DNA from: Paenibacillaceae bacterium
Lineage (GTDB): Bacteria > Bacillota > Bacilli > Paenibacillales > Paenibacillaceae
Length of the DNA: 64,000 nt
Direction: 5' to 3'
NCBI GenBank assembly: GCA_004134985.1
Contig: REGQ01000015.1
Location: forward strand, 1 to 64,000
Below are positions 8,400 to 17,618 of the stretch, one piece after another (the first letter of the stretch is position 1; every line of letters starts with the position of its first letter). The position numbers and the translations under genes are program-made. Below the pieces are notes generated by a model. It was not told the DNA's origin. It saw nothing but the letters and a program-made list of their open reading frames with translations, and did no database searches.

Positions 8400-9808
8400 G
8401 TATCAAGCTCCTCTCTAGCTTTTGAAAAAGGAATCATCCTGATTCGTTTTATTTTCATAAATTTTTCTTCCTCTTTGTACTCATCATGTACGTCTGCATC
8501 TAAATTCACATCAGTCATCTTGCTTGCTGCTTCCTCTAAAGATGTCATGGAAATAAAGGATGATATCAATACATCTACCTCATGCAAATCATCAATATCA
8601 GAATTCAGCATTATTTTTTCTGCCATTTGTCCTACAAGCACTTCATCCAATAAATCATCATTCATAATCTGCATTGGTTTGTCATTTATTGTGGTTGGTA
8701 GATACGCTAGATTTAGTCCAGTACTGTCTCTTTTTATAAAAACCGAATTGTTATTGTCCATTGCTTCTCTTATGATACAATGTGCTTTCAAAAGTGGATC
8801 ACGTATTCCATTTACAGGGATAAGACCGTGGAATGATTTAAGATCAAGTTCACTGGCGTTAACATGCGGTGTCCATTTCTTACACAATTTTAGAAATAAG
8901 TCGTCATCTATTTTTTGTACACTATTGAAAAACTCAACCACTCGACTATATGCATCTTCATCAATGTTAGTCTGATAGTACAGAAACTGTTCACCTACAG
9001 ATGTGAATAATTCCCTTAATACATATGTATAATGCTGTTTACTCACTACTTCAAAATCTTTATCCAGCGCCTCAAAAAAAGTATCAAAAGAAATTCTTTT
9101 AATACGCACTGACGTCAAACCATGTTGCAGCGCATTATGTCTTTCAGAAACATGTTTATCTAATAAGGCCAATAAATAATAAAATAAACGATTTATATGT
9201 TCATCACTTCTAAATATCTCTCTCTTACTGTAATACTCTTTTATCTGAAAAATAACCGCTTCCTGAATACGTGTGATTGAACAGTGGCACTTATTATCCT
9301 CATACGAAAATAAAGAAAATTTTTCATAACATTCATCGTATAAACCGTTATCAATTACATACTTATAATAATCAAACGGGCTAAGTTGGGTCTTGGAATT
9401 TGAGGCTTGAGGTGCAACTAGGGAGAGATATATTGGTTTCAAATCCTCCTTTTTGAGCAATTCTTCAGATGTATGCAGAAAAGCATTTGTAATAGTTGAC
9501 TTCATAGCTGTCTTCCCTAACAAGGTCCAAATGGCATCTTTATATTCACTTGGGGCAGTAGAATTGTATGTTTTAACTTGATGAATCGAATGCTCCTTAC
9601 CTTGAAAATAAATTGTAAAGTCCTCAAGATATTCAATTTCTAATTCATAGGATGTAGCTAAACTGCGCTGCAATGTAAGGTCATTAATCATAAATAAAAC
9701 AGTATAGAGTGCTGCTTTTCCTTGGTGTGAGTACCCATTCCAACTGTTTGTAGCATCATGATAAAGTGATTTCTGTCCCACCTCGTTTGATGTAACAGCC
9801 ATGTTCAT
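8396..9808 (-). CDS. Nuclease-like effector of the ABC-3C/Lamassu-type system (LmuA/DdmA-like)
   Basis: 470 residues from the chosen start. The N-terminal block SWNGYSHQGKAALY, an acidic strand ELEIEYLEDF and then IHQVK about 15 residues later match the PD-(D/E)xK layout of Cap4/DUF4297-type nucleases, with Q in place of the second acid (QVK). The remainder looks like the dimerising C-terminal region of ABC-3C effectors (ERHN...RISF, then GLIPVNGIRDPLL). An upstream in-frame ATG at 9826 overlaps the GGAGG, so the ATG at 9808, 11 nt after it, is the better start. It is the first gene of a three-gene operon. Nuclease activity is inferred. Confidence 0.8.
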   Translation of the reverse strand: MNMAVTSNEVGQKSLYHDATNSWNGYSHQGKAALYTVLFMINDLTLQRSLATSYELEIEYLEDFTIYFQGKEHSIHQVKTYNSTAPSEYKDAIWTLLGKTAMKSTITNAFLHTSEELLKKEDLKPIYLSLVAPQASNSKTQLSPFDYYKYVIDNGLYDECYEKFSLFSYEDNKCHCSITRIQEAVIFQIKEYYSKREIFRSDEHINRLFYYLLALLDKHVSERHNALQHGLTSVRIKRISFDTFFEALDKDFEVVSKQHYTYVLRELFTSVGEQFLYYQTNIDEDAYSRVVEFFNSVQKIDDDLFLKLCKKWTPHVNASELDLKSFHGLIPVNGIRDPLLKAHCIIREAMDNNNSVFIKRDSTGLNLAYLPTTINDKPMQIMNDDLLDEVLVGQMAEKIMLNSDIDDLHEVDVLISSFISMTSLEEAASKMTDVNLDADVHDEYKEEEKFMKIKRIRMIPFSKAREELDT

Positions 9809-9844
9809 AGTTCTCTGTACCTCCATGAAATAGTAATCTCCATC

Positions 9845-10330
9845 TCAAACATACAACTTTCGACATAGTTCTCTATATATATTTCGACCCATTATATCCA
9901 AATCCTTCCGAACGAACACTTTATTTAGGTAAAAAGAGTTCCAATAGGTAAGTTTCACCAACAAAGGTGACAACTGTTGCGTGATGTAAAATGCGATCCA
10001 ACATTGCATTCGCTTGTTTCGGTTCCCGGAAAATTTAGTCCTGCACTCTGAAGTTAACATTGGTGGTGAAAATGGTACTGTGCTTCTCATAGCGTATATC
10101 AATGAGTTGGAAGAATTATTTGGTGTCCTTGGCAGATAACCAATTTCATCAATGATGATAGTTTTGTATTTCTTGTAGCGCTTCATTCTTGCTTCCAGGC
10201 GGTTCTCTAGATTCTGGATCAGATCATGACACTTAATGATGTAGGCGTTTGTTCATTTCTTAACTGTCGCAATGCTAATCGATGTGGCTAAGTGGGTTTT
10301 CCCCACTCCACTAGTAACCTCTCAACCTTA
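9845..10330 (-). pseudogene. IS21-family IstB helper ATPase remnant
   Basis: Minus-strand fragments read SGVGKTHLATSI (Walker A region), then a stop, KCHDLIQNLE, MKRYKKYKTIIIDEIGYLP (Walker B region) and NKRMQCW. This is the order seen in IstB of IS21-like elements. Frameshifts separate the pieces, both ends are missing, and no IstA partner is visible. It lies immediately upstream of the defence operon. Confidence 0.75.
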
Positions 10331-10383
10331 AATATGGGTAAAGTCGTTTTAAATTGATTCTTACTTCGTCGGTGGATAGGCTG

Positions 10384-11468
10384 CACTTAATTGGACAGAA
10401 AAAATAAGAACTATTAGAATGAAGAGATCATGAAGGAACGGATCTACGACGCCCAAACAAAGACGAATTCAAAAAACAAATGGTGCGGCTAATACGAGAG
10501 CGGAAAATCAAGAACGAACCTTCTTCGTGAATACGATCTAAGTGCTTTTGCCTGGATCTCTGGATTGTCCAAAGCCAGAAAATCAGCTTCTTTTAAGGAA
10601 AGGACAGTCGTACGGAAGAAAAGAACGAGCTACTGGCTTTACGTTAGGAAATACAACAATTCAAGATGTAAAATGACATTTTAAAGCAAGCCGCGCTGAT
10701 CATGGGACGAAAGTAAATGTGATACGAAATAATGAGTAAAATAGTCGGTATCAGCAATGTGGGAAGTCCTGCAATTGCCCCGTAGCACGTACTATTATAG
10801 GCCTGAACTGCTGAAAATGAGGAAGGCAGAAAAGGGAAAAGGCCGTTATAGACAACTTTAGAGCCAGTCGAAATAACTACAGAACGCGGAAAATCAAGGT
10901 GGAACTTTGGAAGCAAACGATTCATGCCTCCCGCCGAAAGATCGGTCTCATGATGAAAAAAAGTTTGATCAAGATGAGCCCTATGCCGTTGTTGTAAATG
11001 ATCTGACGTACGTAAGCGTTGCCGGTAAATAGAAGTACATATGCTTGGTTGTGGACCTCTTTAATCGCAAGATTATTTTTCTTTAACATTGCCTGAAAGA
11101 ACAGCCGCGCTGGTTTACAGGGCCATTTCTCGTTTCGCTGTGCCAGTTGATCGTATTCAAATGTTTCATACCGATCGTGGGAAAGAATTCGATAACAAGA
11201 TCATTTTCAGAAGTGTTGGACACGTTTAAGGTCAAACGATCCCTTAGCAGAACGGGATGTCCTTATGACAATGCAGTCTCTAAAGTGACCTTTAAGCTAT
11301 TCAATACCGAATTCGCTAACCAGGCCCACTTTTCAACTGGAGAACAGATTGCTGTCGGGCTGTCAGAATACGCTCACTGGTTCAATCATCATCGCATGGA
11401 TTACCGTACACCTGTACAAGCTGAAAAGTGCCCTGATAATTTTGTTAAGTTTTGAGTTGACAATTCAG
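10384..11468 (+). pseudogene. Decayed IS3-family transposase copy 2 (orfA plus orfB remnants)
   Basis: A small orfA-like start (ERIYDAQTK) is followed by orfB pieces: YDLSAFAWISGLSKA, AVVVNDLTYVSVAGK, LVVDLFNRKI, MFHTDRGKEF, LSRTGCPYDNAV and NTEFANQAHF...WFNHHRMDYRTP. The DDE domain is recognisable but broken by many stops and frameshifts. The last piece is open at 11147-11455. It is the same element as the minus-strand copy at 4777-5290 and lies in inverted orientation on the other side of the defence operon. Confidence 0.85.
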
Positions 11469-11492
11469 TTGTTATGAATGATGAAACCTATT

Positions 11493-11690
11493 CGCCGAGG
11501 ACTTTTTAGCGGTGACGCCGTGCTCCTCCGTTAAAAGCAATACAAGGAAGTATTTTCATCCACTCCGTCGAGCGGACGAACTCAATTAGAGGTCCCCCCT
11601 CTAGGTACTCCATAAAAATGTCACTACGTGATGTGGTGACGTTTCTTTTTGTATGGAGCCTAGGGATATAGCTCGATAGACTCGCTTATC
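11493..11690 (-). repeat. tRNA-Ala-associated dispersed repeat
   Basis: Contains GAGGACTTTTTAGCGG, GACGCCGTGCTCCT, a GGTACTCC-flanked hairpin (GTCAC...GTGAC, 11620-11640) and GTATGGAGCCTAGGGA followed by AGACTCGCTTATC. The same blocks in the same order surround the intact tRNA at 59.1-59.4 kb, so this is a decayed copy of that neighbourhood. Confidence 0.7.
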
Positions 11691-11875
11691 TATTTCTTCA
11701 AGGAGGTCAAATATCTTAGTATTAGAGGCAACGTAATTTGAAAATTTTTCATGCCAATGTGCTGTTTCCCATTGCAAGCTTTAATATGATAATAAAAACG
11801 TAGAAAATAGAAAGGCGCCCCCCGTCACTCACGACATCTGGGACACCTTTCCAAGCCCGCCTAACCGGCGTTCCT

Positions 11876-12904
11876 TTATTTATGCGATGAATACAGCTGT
11901 TTATTCAACGCTCTGAATTTTTCATTATGTGAAGAAACATAGGCCATGTCGTAAGCATCCGGATCAATATATTGCTTTGCGCTGTTCAGTGCAAGAATGG
12001 CATCAATGAATGCACCGGCAATTAACTTCACCTTATTAGGGTAACTGACGCAATCACCGGCAGCGAATATGCCGGGAATATTTGTTTCCGCATGATCACT
12101 TACCTGCAAGCCCACCTTGCCCAGTTGTAGTCCCCATTTCAAAATATCGCCGTGATCACGAGTGTAGCCATGACTGATTACCACCGCATCAACTTCCAGT
12201 TGCTCGACCTCGCCGCTCTCCAAATGCTTGATGCTGACTGAACGGATGACTTGCCCTTCGCCATGCAGCTCCTGTAAGACATAAGGCGTTCGAACATCCG
12301 TCAGCTGCTTCATGCGCGACACACTGCGCTCCATCGCTCCAAATTCGTCCCGTCGATGCACCACGGTTACCTTCGCACCCTTTTCAGCGATTTCATTCGC
12401 CCAGTCCACCGCAGAATTGCCGCCGCCTGAAATCAATACACGTTTGTTGGCAAAGCTATTCAAATCTTGTACCGTATAATAAAGATTTTCCACTTCATAG
12501 CGGTCCGCCCCAACGATATCCAGCTTCTGCATTTCGGTAATCCCGCGGCCAACAGCCAATATAATGGTACGTGTATCGTGCAGTTCGCCCGTATCCGTCT
12601 GCAGTCGAAACGTTCCGTCCGGCAATCGCTGCAGGTCGTCGACCCGCTGATTAAACACCAGCGTAGGCTCGAAGGTGCGCGCTTGTCCGGCCAGCCAATC
12701 GATTAATTGCTCGCAGCGAATGGGCGGAATTCCCCCCACATCCCATATGGTCTTCTCGGGATAAGTATGCAAAAATCCACCCAGCTCACTTTTCCCCTCA
12801 ATAAGCTTGACCTTCATGTCCCGCATGCCACCATAAAACGCGGCATACATGCCTGCCGGACCACCGCCCACAATCGTCACATCATACAATTCGCCCGCTG
12901 TCAT
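11876..12904 (-). CDS. Ferredoxin/flavodoxin-NADP+ reductase (TrxB-like type)
   Basis: 342 residues, the usual size of Bacillus YumC-type reductases. FAD-binding GGGPAGMYAAFYGG is near the N terminus and the NADPH-binding motif GGGNSAVDWA is near residue 155. HRRDEF follows, with a C-terminal FAD motif IPGIFAAGDC. The CxxC of thioredoxin reductase is absent, consistent with a ferredoxin/flavodoxin reductase. It is the last gene of a minus-strand group behind a siderophore-binding lipoprotein and a Btr-like regulator, so I infer that it supplies electrons for reductive iron release. No ferredoxin gene is adjacent. Confidence 0.85.
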   Translation of the reverse strand: MTAGELYDVTIVGGGPAGMYAAFYGGMRDMKVKLIEGKSELGGFLHTYPEKTIWDVGGIPPIRCEQLIDWLAGQARTFEPTLVFNQRVDDLQRLPDGTFRLQTDTGELHDTRTIILAVGRGITEMQKLDIVGADRYEVENLYYTVQDLNSFANKRVLISGGGNSAVDWANEIAEKGAKVTVVHRRDEFGAMERSVSRMKQLTDVRTPYVLQELHGEGQVIRSVSIKHLESGEVEQLEVDAVVISHGYTRDHGDILKWGLQLGKVGLQVSDHAETNIPGIFAAGDCVSYPNKVKLIAGAFIDAILALNSAKQYIDPDAYDMAYVSSHNEKFRALNKQLYSSHK

Positions 12905-12972
12905 CTTGTCTTAGCGCCTCCATTCTCCGGTTCACTACCGCCATTGAGACTACTCAACCGCCGACATTGAAA

Positions 12973-14028
12973 CTACTCTCCAGCTACCATTTCGCGGATT
13001 TTCTGCATCCCCATCGTAAACGCAATCGGCCCTCCCCGATCCCACGGGAAGCTATCCACCATATACACCTGCTTTTTCTGAATCGCTGGCACCGCGGCAT
13101 ACAGTTTATCATTTAACAGCGACGTTGCAAGAGCCGCATTCTCGTCGTTCTCAAGGACATAAAGGAAGATATGCTCCGCCTTCATCTCTGCAAAACTTTC
13201 CAACGAGAACGGGCCTCCCCAATTGTCCGTTGGCGCTTCATCTACAGGCGTCAGATCCAGCCAATCATACAGAATCATGGATGCGTATGAACCTGTGCCT
13301 GCAGCACCATACAACTCAAGCTGATTTTGGCGCACACGAATGAAGGCAACCTTCTCATCACCAATTGTCTTCTTGAGCGCGGCTTTCGTCTTCTCAGTCT
13401 CTTCATTAAAGGCAGCAATGTTTGCCTGAGCCTTGTCTTCCATCCCAAGCGCCTTGCCCATCTCCAGATGCGTCTTTCTCCAATCCGTATTCCATTCAAA
13501 ATAAATGGATGGCGCAATTTTCTCCAGTTCAGCTTGCATTTCCCTATGGAAATAACCTGCCACGATCAAATCAGGCTCTGCGGCTAGTATAGCCTCAGGC
13601 GGAGGTGCGTTCCCAATTTTGTCTACCCCTTGCATCTCATCCACCAAATAAGGCAAGTAGCCATCGATATTGCCTTTGCGCTCATAGGTAGGCACTGCTG
13701 CAGGTTTAATACCCAGCGCCACAATATGGTCAATATCATCGTGATAGGTCAATACGACACGCTTCGGATGAAGCGGAAGCTCCACTTCTCCCCATGCCGA
13801 ATCTACGATATACGTTGATGCGTTCTCTTCTTCCGCTGCCGCCTCGTCTGTTTTGTTTGTTTCGTCCGGTTCGGCTCCAAAATTCGTATTCTCTTCACTG
13901 GCAGCAGGCTCCGACGATGCCGGCACATTGCTCTGCTCCGATGCTGTATTATTTTGACTGCAGCCAAGCACCGAACCCAAGCATAATACCATTACAATAA
14001 ACATCCATCCCAATCGCTGTACAAACAT
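12973..14028 (-). CDS. Iron-siderophore ABC transporter substrate-binding lipoprotein
   Basis: 351 residues. A hydrophobic signal peptide ends in the lipobox SVLGC, followed by a Ser/Glu-rich linker. The domain then resembles the FeuA/FhuD (type III periplasmic binding) family: PKRVVLTYHDDIDHIVALGI, EPDLIVAGYF, and a C-terminal PWDRGGPIAFTMG that is typical of catecholate-siderophore binders. The ribosome binding site AAGGGGAG precedes the ATG. Permease and ATPase genes are not in the window, so it must use a transporter encoded elsewhere. A Fur-box-like site lies directly upstream (14054-14068). Confidence 0.88.
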   Translation of the reverse strand: MFVQRLGWMFIVMVLCLGSVLGCSQNNTASEQSNVPASSEPAASEENTNFGAEPDETNKTDEAAAEEENASTYIVDSAWGEVELPLHPKRVVLTYHDDIDHIVALGIKPAAVPTYERKGNIDGYLPYLVDEMQGVDKIGNAPPPEAILAAEPDLIVAGYFHREMQAELEKIAPSIYFEWNTDWRKTHLEMGKALGMEDKAQANIAAFNEETEKTKAALKKTIGDEKVAFIRVRQNQLELYGAAGTGSYASMILYDWLDLTPVDEAPTDNWGGPFSLESFAEMKAEHIFLYVLENDENAALATSLLNDKLYAAVPAIQKKQVYMVDSFPWDRGGPIAFTMGMQKIREMVAGE

Positions 14029-14053
14029 CAGTATGTTCTCCCCTTGTTTGAAT

Positions 14054-14068
14054 TGATAATGATTTTTC
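14054..14068 (-). promoter_or_regulatory. Fur-box-like operator
   Basis: TGATAATGATTTTTC matches 12 of 15 positions of the TGATAATNATTATCA Fur consensus. It lies 26 bp upstream of the siderophore-binding lipoprotein start. Suggests iron repression of this gene; binding is inferred. Confidence 0.55.
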
Positions 14069-14125
14069 TTCTCAATTCAAACTTAACTGATTCTGTTCAG
14101 AAAATCCATGAACGATTTTGATTGA

Positions 14126-15811
14126 TTATTTGTGGAGTTTTTCAAAAAGAGACAACAGAAACCTTACCCCTTGAGTATAGGCGATTGGTCCACCCTTACC
14201 CCAGGGATACCGGGGCAGCTCCACTATTTTCGAACGGATGCCCTGGACACCAGGATGATTGAACATGGCCTCATAAACCCGTTGGGAACCGCTTCGTCTG
14301 CCTATGAAGATATAATCCGCAGGAATCGCTTCCACTTCCTCCGCCTCAACAAAGTGATCCCAATTGTTGACACTAACAATAGCCGACGGGATTAGTCCGA
14401 TCAGTTCAAATAGCAACCATCCCCCGTTGCTCATATATGGACTGACCCGTATTCCTTCACGAGTAACTTCCAGAAAGGCAAACCGCCGCCGAATACATAC
14501 CGCACGCATCCGCTCCCTGGCTTCGCCCACCAATCGGTTGAACTGCGCAATGTTATGCTCAGCCTGCATCTCTCGGCCCAGCAGCCTGGCCAGGTCACGG
14601 TGCGTATTGCGCCAGTCGACCTCCCAATAATAATAATGAGTCCGGGCAATCTCATCAAATCCGGTAATTCCCCAGTTTTTCAAAAATCGCCCGGCAATGA
14701 TGAGATCCGGCTTGATTCTGTCCAACTCATTTGTGTCTATCGAAAGCTCGCAGCCGATGCGGGGGACATTTGAGAGGTAACGCTCCAAGTACGGAATGAC
14801 AACTTCCGACTCATCCAGAGCATGATCAGCCGGCACAGCTGCCGGTAGTAGCCCCAGCGCAATAAGATGATCGGCTTCATCAATGTAGGTCGCAGCAACG
14901 CCGGCTGCCTCAAGATCCATTCCGGGTCGGTTGCGAATCAGCATCGAGCCTTGCACTTTACGTATGTATAAAGAAGGGGCTACACCGACTACCTTTTTGA
15001 ACATGCGGCTAAAATAAAACTCGTCGCAAAACCCGACTTTCTGCGCAACTTCACGCATCCGGACGTCAGGACGCAGCATCGATTTGGCTGCTGCAATACG
15101 GGTATGCAGCAAATAATCGCTGGGGGTCATGCCAATTGACTGCTTGAACAGGCGCGAGAATGCGCTGGAATTCAGACCACTCATCTCGGCGAGCTTCTCC
15201 ATACGGATATTCTCTGCATAATGGCGATCGATATAATCCGCACAAACCCTCATCGTATTGATTTGCAGTCCCACATCCGCGGTCGCATTGTCCTGCAACA
15301 ACGTATAAAACAAATCGGTTAGCGCAATCTGCCGCTTCCAGCGGAACAGCCCGGAAGAGCCGTCATCCGTTGCGTAAATTTGATCAAACAGCCGAGTGAT
15401 CACAGACTGGTCGGCCACTTGCAGCTCCCCGCCAGCCGCCAGATGAAATGGCCCAAACTCTCCAATCGACCAGCTGTTTTTGGGGCAGGATGAGCGCTTC
15501 AGGTCAAAAACCAAGCAGTGTGAGTCCCACTCTGCGCAGACATCCGAATGAACCGCTATTTGCATGCCAGGCGCAAACAGAAACAGTTGCCCTCCGGTAA
15601 TCCGAAGCTTCATCCGATTGATCATCAATTCCCCGCTGCCCTGCTTAATATATAAAATAACATGTCTGCTTATAAAACGTTGTGGCGTGCTGTATAGGCC
15701 AATCCCCTTGAATCGGAGCGCGCGGCGCATCAACACAATCGGGTGGTCACAGCTACTGTTGGATAATAATGTCGTCGTTTGTTGAGTCGGTGCCTCAGGT
15801 AATTTGAACAT
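14126..15811 (-). CDS. AraC-type regulator fused to a siderophore-binding domain (Btr-like)
   Basis: 561 residues. The N-terminal cupin-like region is followed by an AraC double HTH around residues 175-275 (MEKLAEMSGLNSSAFSRLF, VAQKVGFCDEFYFSRMFKK). The C-terminal 270 residues are homologous to siderophore-binding proteins (EADHLIALGLLPAAVP, KPDLIIAGRF, PWGKGGPIAYTQG). This is the domain order of Bacillus Btr (YbbB), which activates siderophore uptake on binding ferri-siderophore. The start chosen is the ATG 8 nt after AAGGAGG; an upstream in-frame TTG at 15832 has no such site. A Fur-box-like site lies upstream. Its ligand domain resembles the neighbouring lipoprotein, suggesting the same siderophore. 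Confidence 0.88.
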   Translation of the reverse strand: MFKLPEAPTQQTTTLLSNSSCDHPIVLMRRALRFKGIGLYSTPQRFISRHVILYIKQGSGELMINRMKLRITGGQLFLFAPGMQIAVHSDVCAEWDSHCLVFDLKRSSCPKNSWSIGEFGPFHLAAGGELQVADQSVITRLFDQIYATDDGSSGLFRWKRQIALTDLFYTLLQDNATADVGLQINTMRVCADYIDRHYAENIRMEKLAEMSGLNSSAFSRLFKQSIGMTPSDYLLHTRIAAAKSMLRPDVRMREVAQKVGFCDEFYFSRMFKKVVGVAPSLYIRKVQGSMLIRNRPGMDLEAAGVAATYIDEADHLIALGLLPAAVPADHALDESEVVIPYLERYLSNVPRIGCELSIDTNELDRIKPDLIIAGRFLKNWGITGFDEIARTHYYYWEVDWRNTHRDLARLLGREMQAEHNIAQFNRLVGEARERMRAVCIRRRFAFLEVTREGIRVSPYMSNGGWLLFELIGLIPSAIVSVNNWDHFVEAEEVEAIPADYIFIGRRSGSQRVYEAMFNHPGVQGIRSKIVELPRYPWGKGGPIAYTQGVRFLLSLFEKLHK

Positions 15812-15861
15812 AGCAGATCCTCCTTGCCGCAAGGATGCTCAGCATAAGGAGCACCATTAAT

Positions 15862-15876
15862 TGAGAATAATTATTA
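15862..15876 (-). promoter_or_regulatory. Fur-box-like operator
   Basis: TGAGAATAATTATTA matches 13 of 15 positions of the TGATAATNATTATCA Fur consensus. It lies about 50 bp upstream of the Btr-like gene start, in its promoter region. Confidence 0.6.
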
Positions 15877-16122
15877 ATTAAATTTTACAGTAAAGCTTGC
15901 TGGCCAGCAATACTACTTTTCCAGGACATCCATATTGTCGCAAGAGCCGCTTTATGACAACTAATGTAATGGCAAAAAGCCACTGGCATCCATCACCGGG
16001 TGTGAAAATAATGCGGCTTCTCCCGTGTGGTTGACTGCCATCACGTATCGCCCCACCGCGCGCTGGGAGCTGCGCGCGATGAAGAAAGTCAAACCATGCA
16101 TCTAGCTTTGCTCCAACTTACC

Positions 16123-17523
16123 TCATTTTCTTTTGTGTAATACAGGTCGACCCTTCCCAGCAAAAGTTTTGTAGAAAAGCATCCAGGCTATGATCATCAG
16201 GGCTGAAAATCCAATGAATAAATTCCCATATGACGTCGACGCTCCTTGGTCAAGCAACGGAATAATGGGCCGGCTTAGCCAATGGTGATCCATCATCTGA
16301 GCAATCCCAGCCGTCCCGAATGCTCCAAATATTTGAGCGGCCAGCGTGAAGAACCCCATTCCCACCCCCATCATCTCCGGTGGTATAACTTGCGCCATCT
16401 TATCCCAAAGACCGGTTTGGACAAAGGCAAATCCTATATAAAGGGGGATTAACATCACCGTGATTCCAATCCATTGTGTCATCATGACTACTACTCCAAG
16501 TAATGCTGCTGCAACGACAAGTAGTCCGATGTAGGTCACATAGTTGGCCCCTTTGCTCGCTGTCAGCCGTCCGGCGATTGTTCCGAACACAACCGCACTC
16601 ATTGTTCCCGGGAACAGCATGAAACCGATTCGATCTGTATCGAATGCATGAACACCGCTCAAAAAGAGCGGGAGAATAAAGGGGATTCCAGCCATTACAA
16701 CGAAAAGAAGCATTCCCGTTACAAGGCCTGCGCAATATGACCAGCTTTTGAAAAGTTCAGGCTGCACAAAAGGATTAGCCGCTGTGCGTATCCGCCAAAT
16801 GAAAGCGAAAAGTGCGACTATCCCCAGCAGGATCAGCCACCACATGGAGGGGTTCGTGCACCAGAAAACGAATGCGCTCACGCTTATACTAAGCATTAGT
16901 AGACCGGTTATATCCAGATTGCCAGTCCGCCTTGCCTCAACCGGAAAAGCTCGACGGAAATATCGGATAGAAAGCAACGGAAAAAATGAAAGAAGAAATA
17001 ACGTGGACCAATGAATATAGGCTGAGACAATACCACCTATAACTGGACCTATGCCGATGGCAAAAGATGAAGTTGAGGCTAGCACACCAAATAGCTTGCT
17101 TCGATCCGCAGCCTTATAATACCTTGCGGCTACCACCATAATTAAGGCCGGAATTGCGGAAGCACCTACTCCTTGAATTGCTCTCCCTATAAGGATAGCC
17201 ACATACCAGTGCTGCAGAAAGAAGCCCACTACAGCGCCCAAAGCATAAATAAACAATCCGCTAGTGATTAATGAACGGATGCTGAACATATCGGCCAGCT
17301 TCCCGTACACAACCGTTCCGATACTGAAGGTAATAACGAAGACTGTTATAATCCAGCTGACTCCTGCGGGCGACAAATCATATTGATCGGCCACCTTCGG
17401 TGTGGAAAGATTAAACACGGTTTCGTTCAACACACCGAAAAACATGATGAACAGTATCCACGGGATCGCTTTCCTCCCATTAAATTGATAAGACGCCGTT
17501 TCGTAAGGCATGACTTTTTTCAT
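16123..17523 (-). CDS. MFS transporter, TetA(L/K)-like DHA2 family
   Basis: 466 residues with about 14 hydrophobic segments. Signature pieces shared with the Tet(K)/Tet(L) class include FFGVLNETVFNLSTPKVA, SIGTVVYGKLAD (motif A), GRAIQGVGASAIPALIMVV and FPGTMSAVVFG. A proton-driven exporter is expected. The ATG chosen (MKKVMPYE) follows GGAAGGG at good spacing; an upstream in-frame GTG at 17544 lacks a binding site. The neighbour is a PchR-like AraC regulator, and siderophore genes lie on the other side. Siderophore or drug export are both possible, and a tetracycline role cannot be claimed. Confidence 0.85.
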   Translation of the reverse strand: MKKVMPYETASYQFNGRKAIPWILFIMFFGVLNETVFNLSTPKVADQYDLSPAGVSWIITVFVITFSIGTVVYGKLADMFSIRSLITSGLFIYALGAVVGFFLQHWYVAILIGRAIQGVGASAIPALIMVVAARYYKAADRSKLFGVLASTSSFAIGIGPVIGGIVSAYIHWSTLFLLSFFPLLSIRYFRRAFPVEARRTGNLDITGLLMLSISVSAFVFWCTNPSMWWLILLGIVALFAFIWRIRTAANPFVQPELFKSWSYCAGLVTGMLLFVVMAGIPFILPLFLSGVHAFDTDRIGFMLFPGTMSAVVFGTIAGRLTASKGANYVTYIGLLVVAAALLGVVVMMTQWIGITVMLIPLYIGFAFVQTGLWDKMAQVIPPEMMGVGMGFFTLAAQIFGAFGTAGIAQMMDHHWLSRPIIPLLDQGASTSYGNLFIGFSALMIIAWMLFYKTFAGKGRPVLHKRK

Positions 17524-17618
17524 TTTATCCCTTCCTAATCGCACTTGTTTTATTTAGTGTAAACAAGGATAAAATGAGTTTCTACCACTATACGGATGGC
17601 ATCATTGCTCCACGGATT

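Noticed and set aside
8475-8975. 166-residue plus-strand protein
   Set aside because: Antisense to the well-supported nuclease-like effector gene; serine-rich shadow translation.
16123-17523. Tetracycline resistance gene
   Set aside because: The protein resembles TetA(L/K) exporters in overall pattern, but a siderophore-type neighbourhood and divergence make a resistance claim unsafe.
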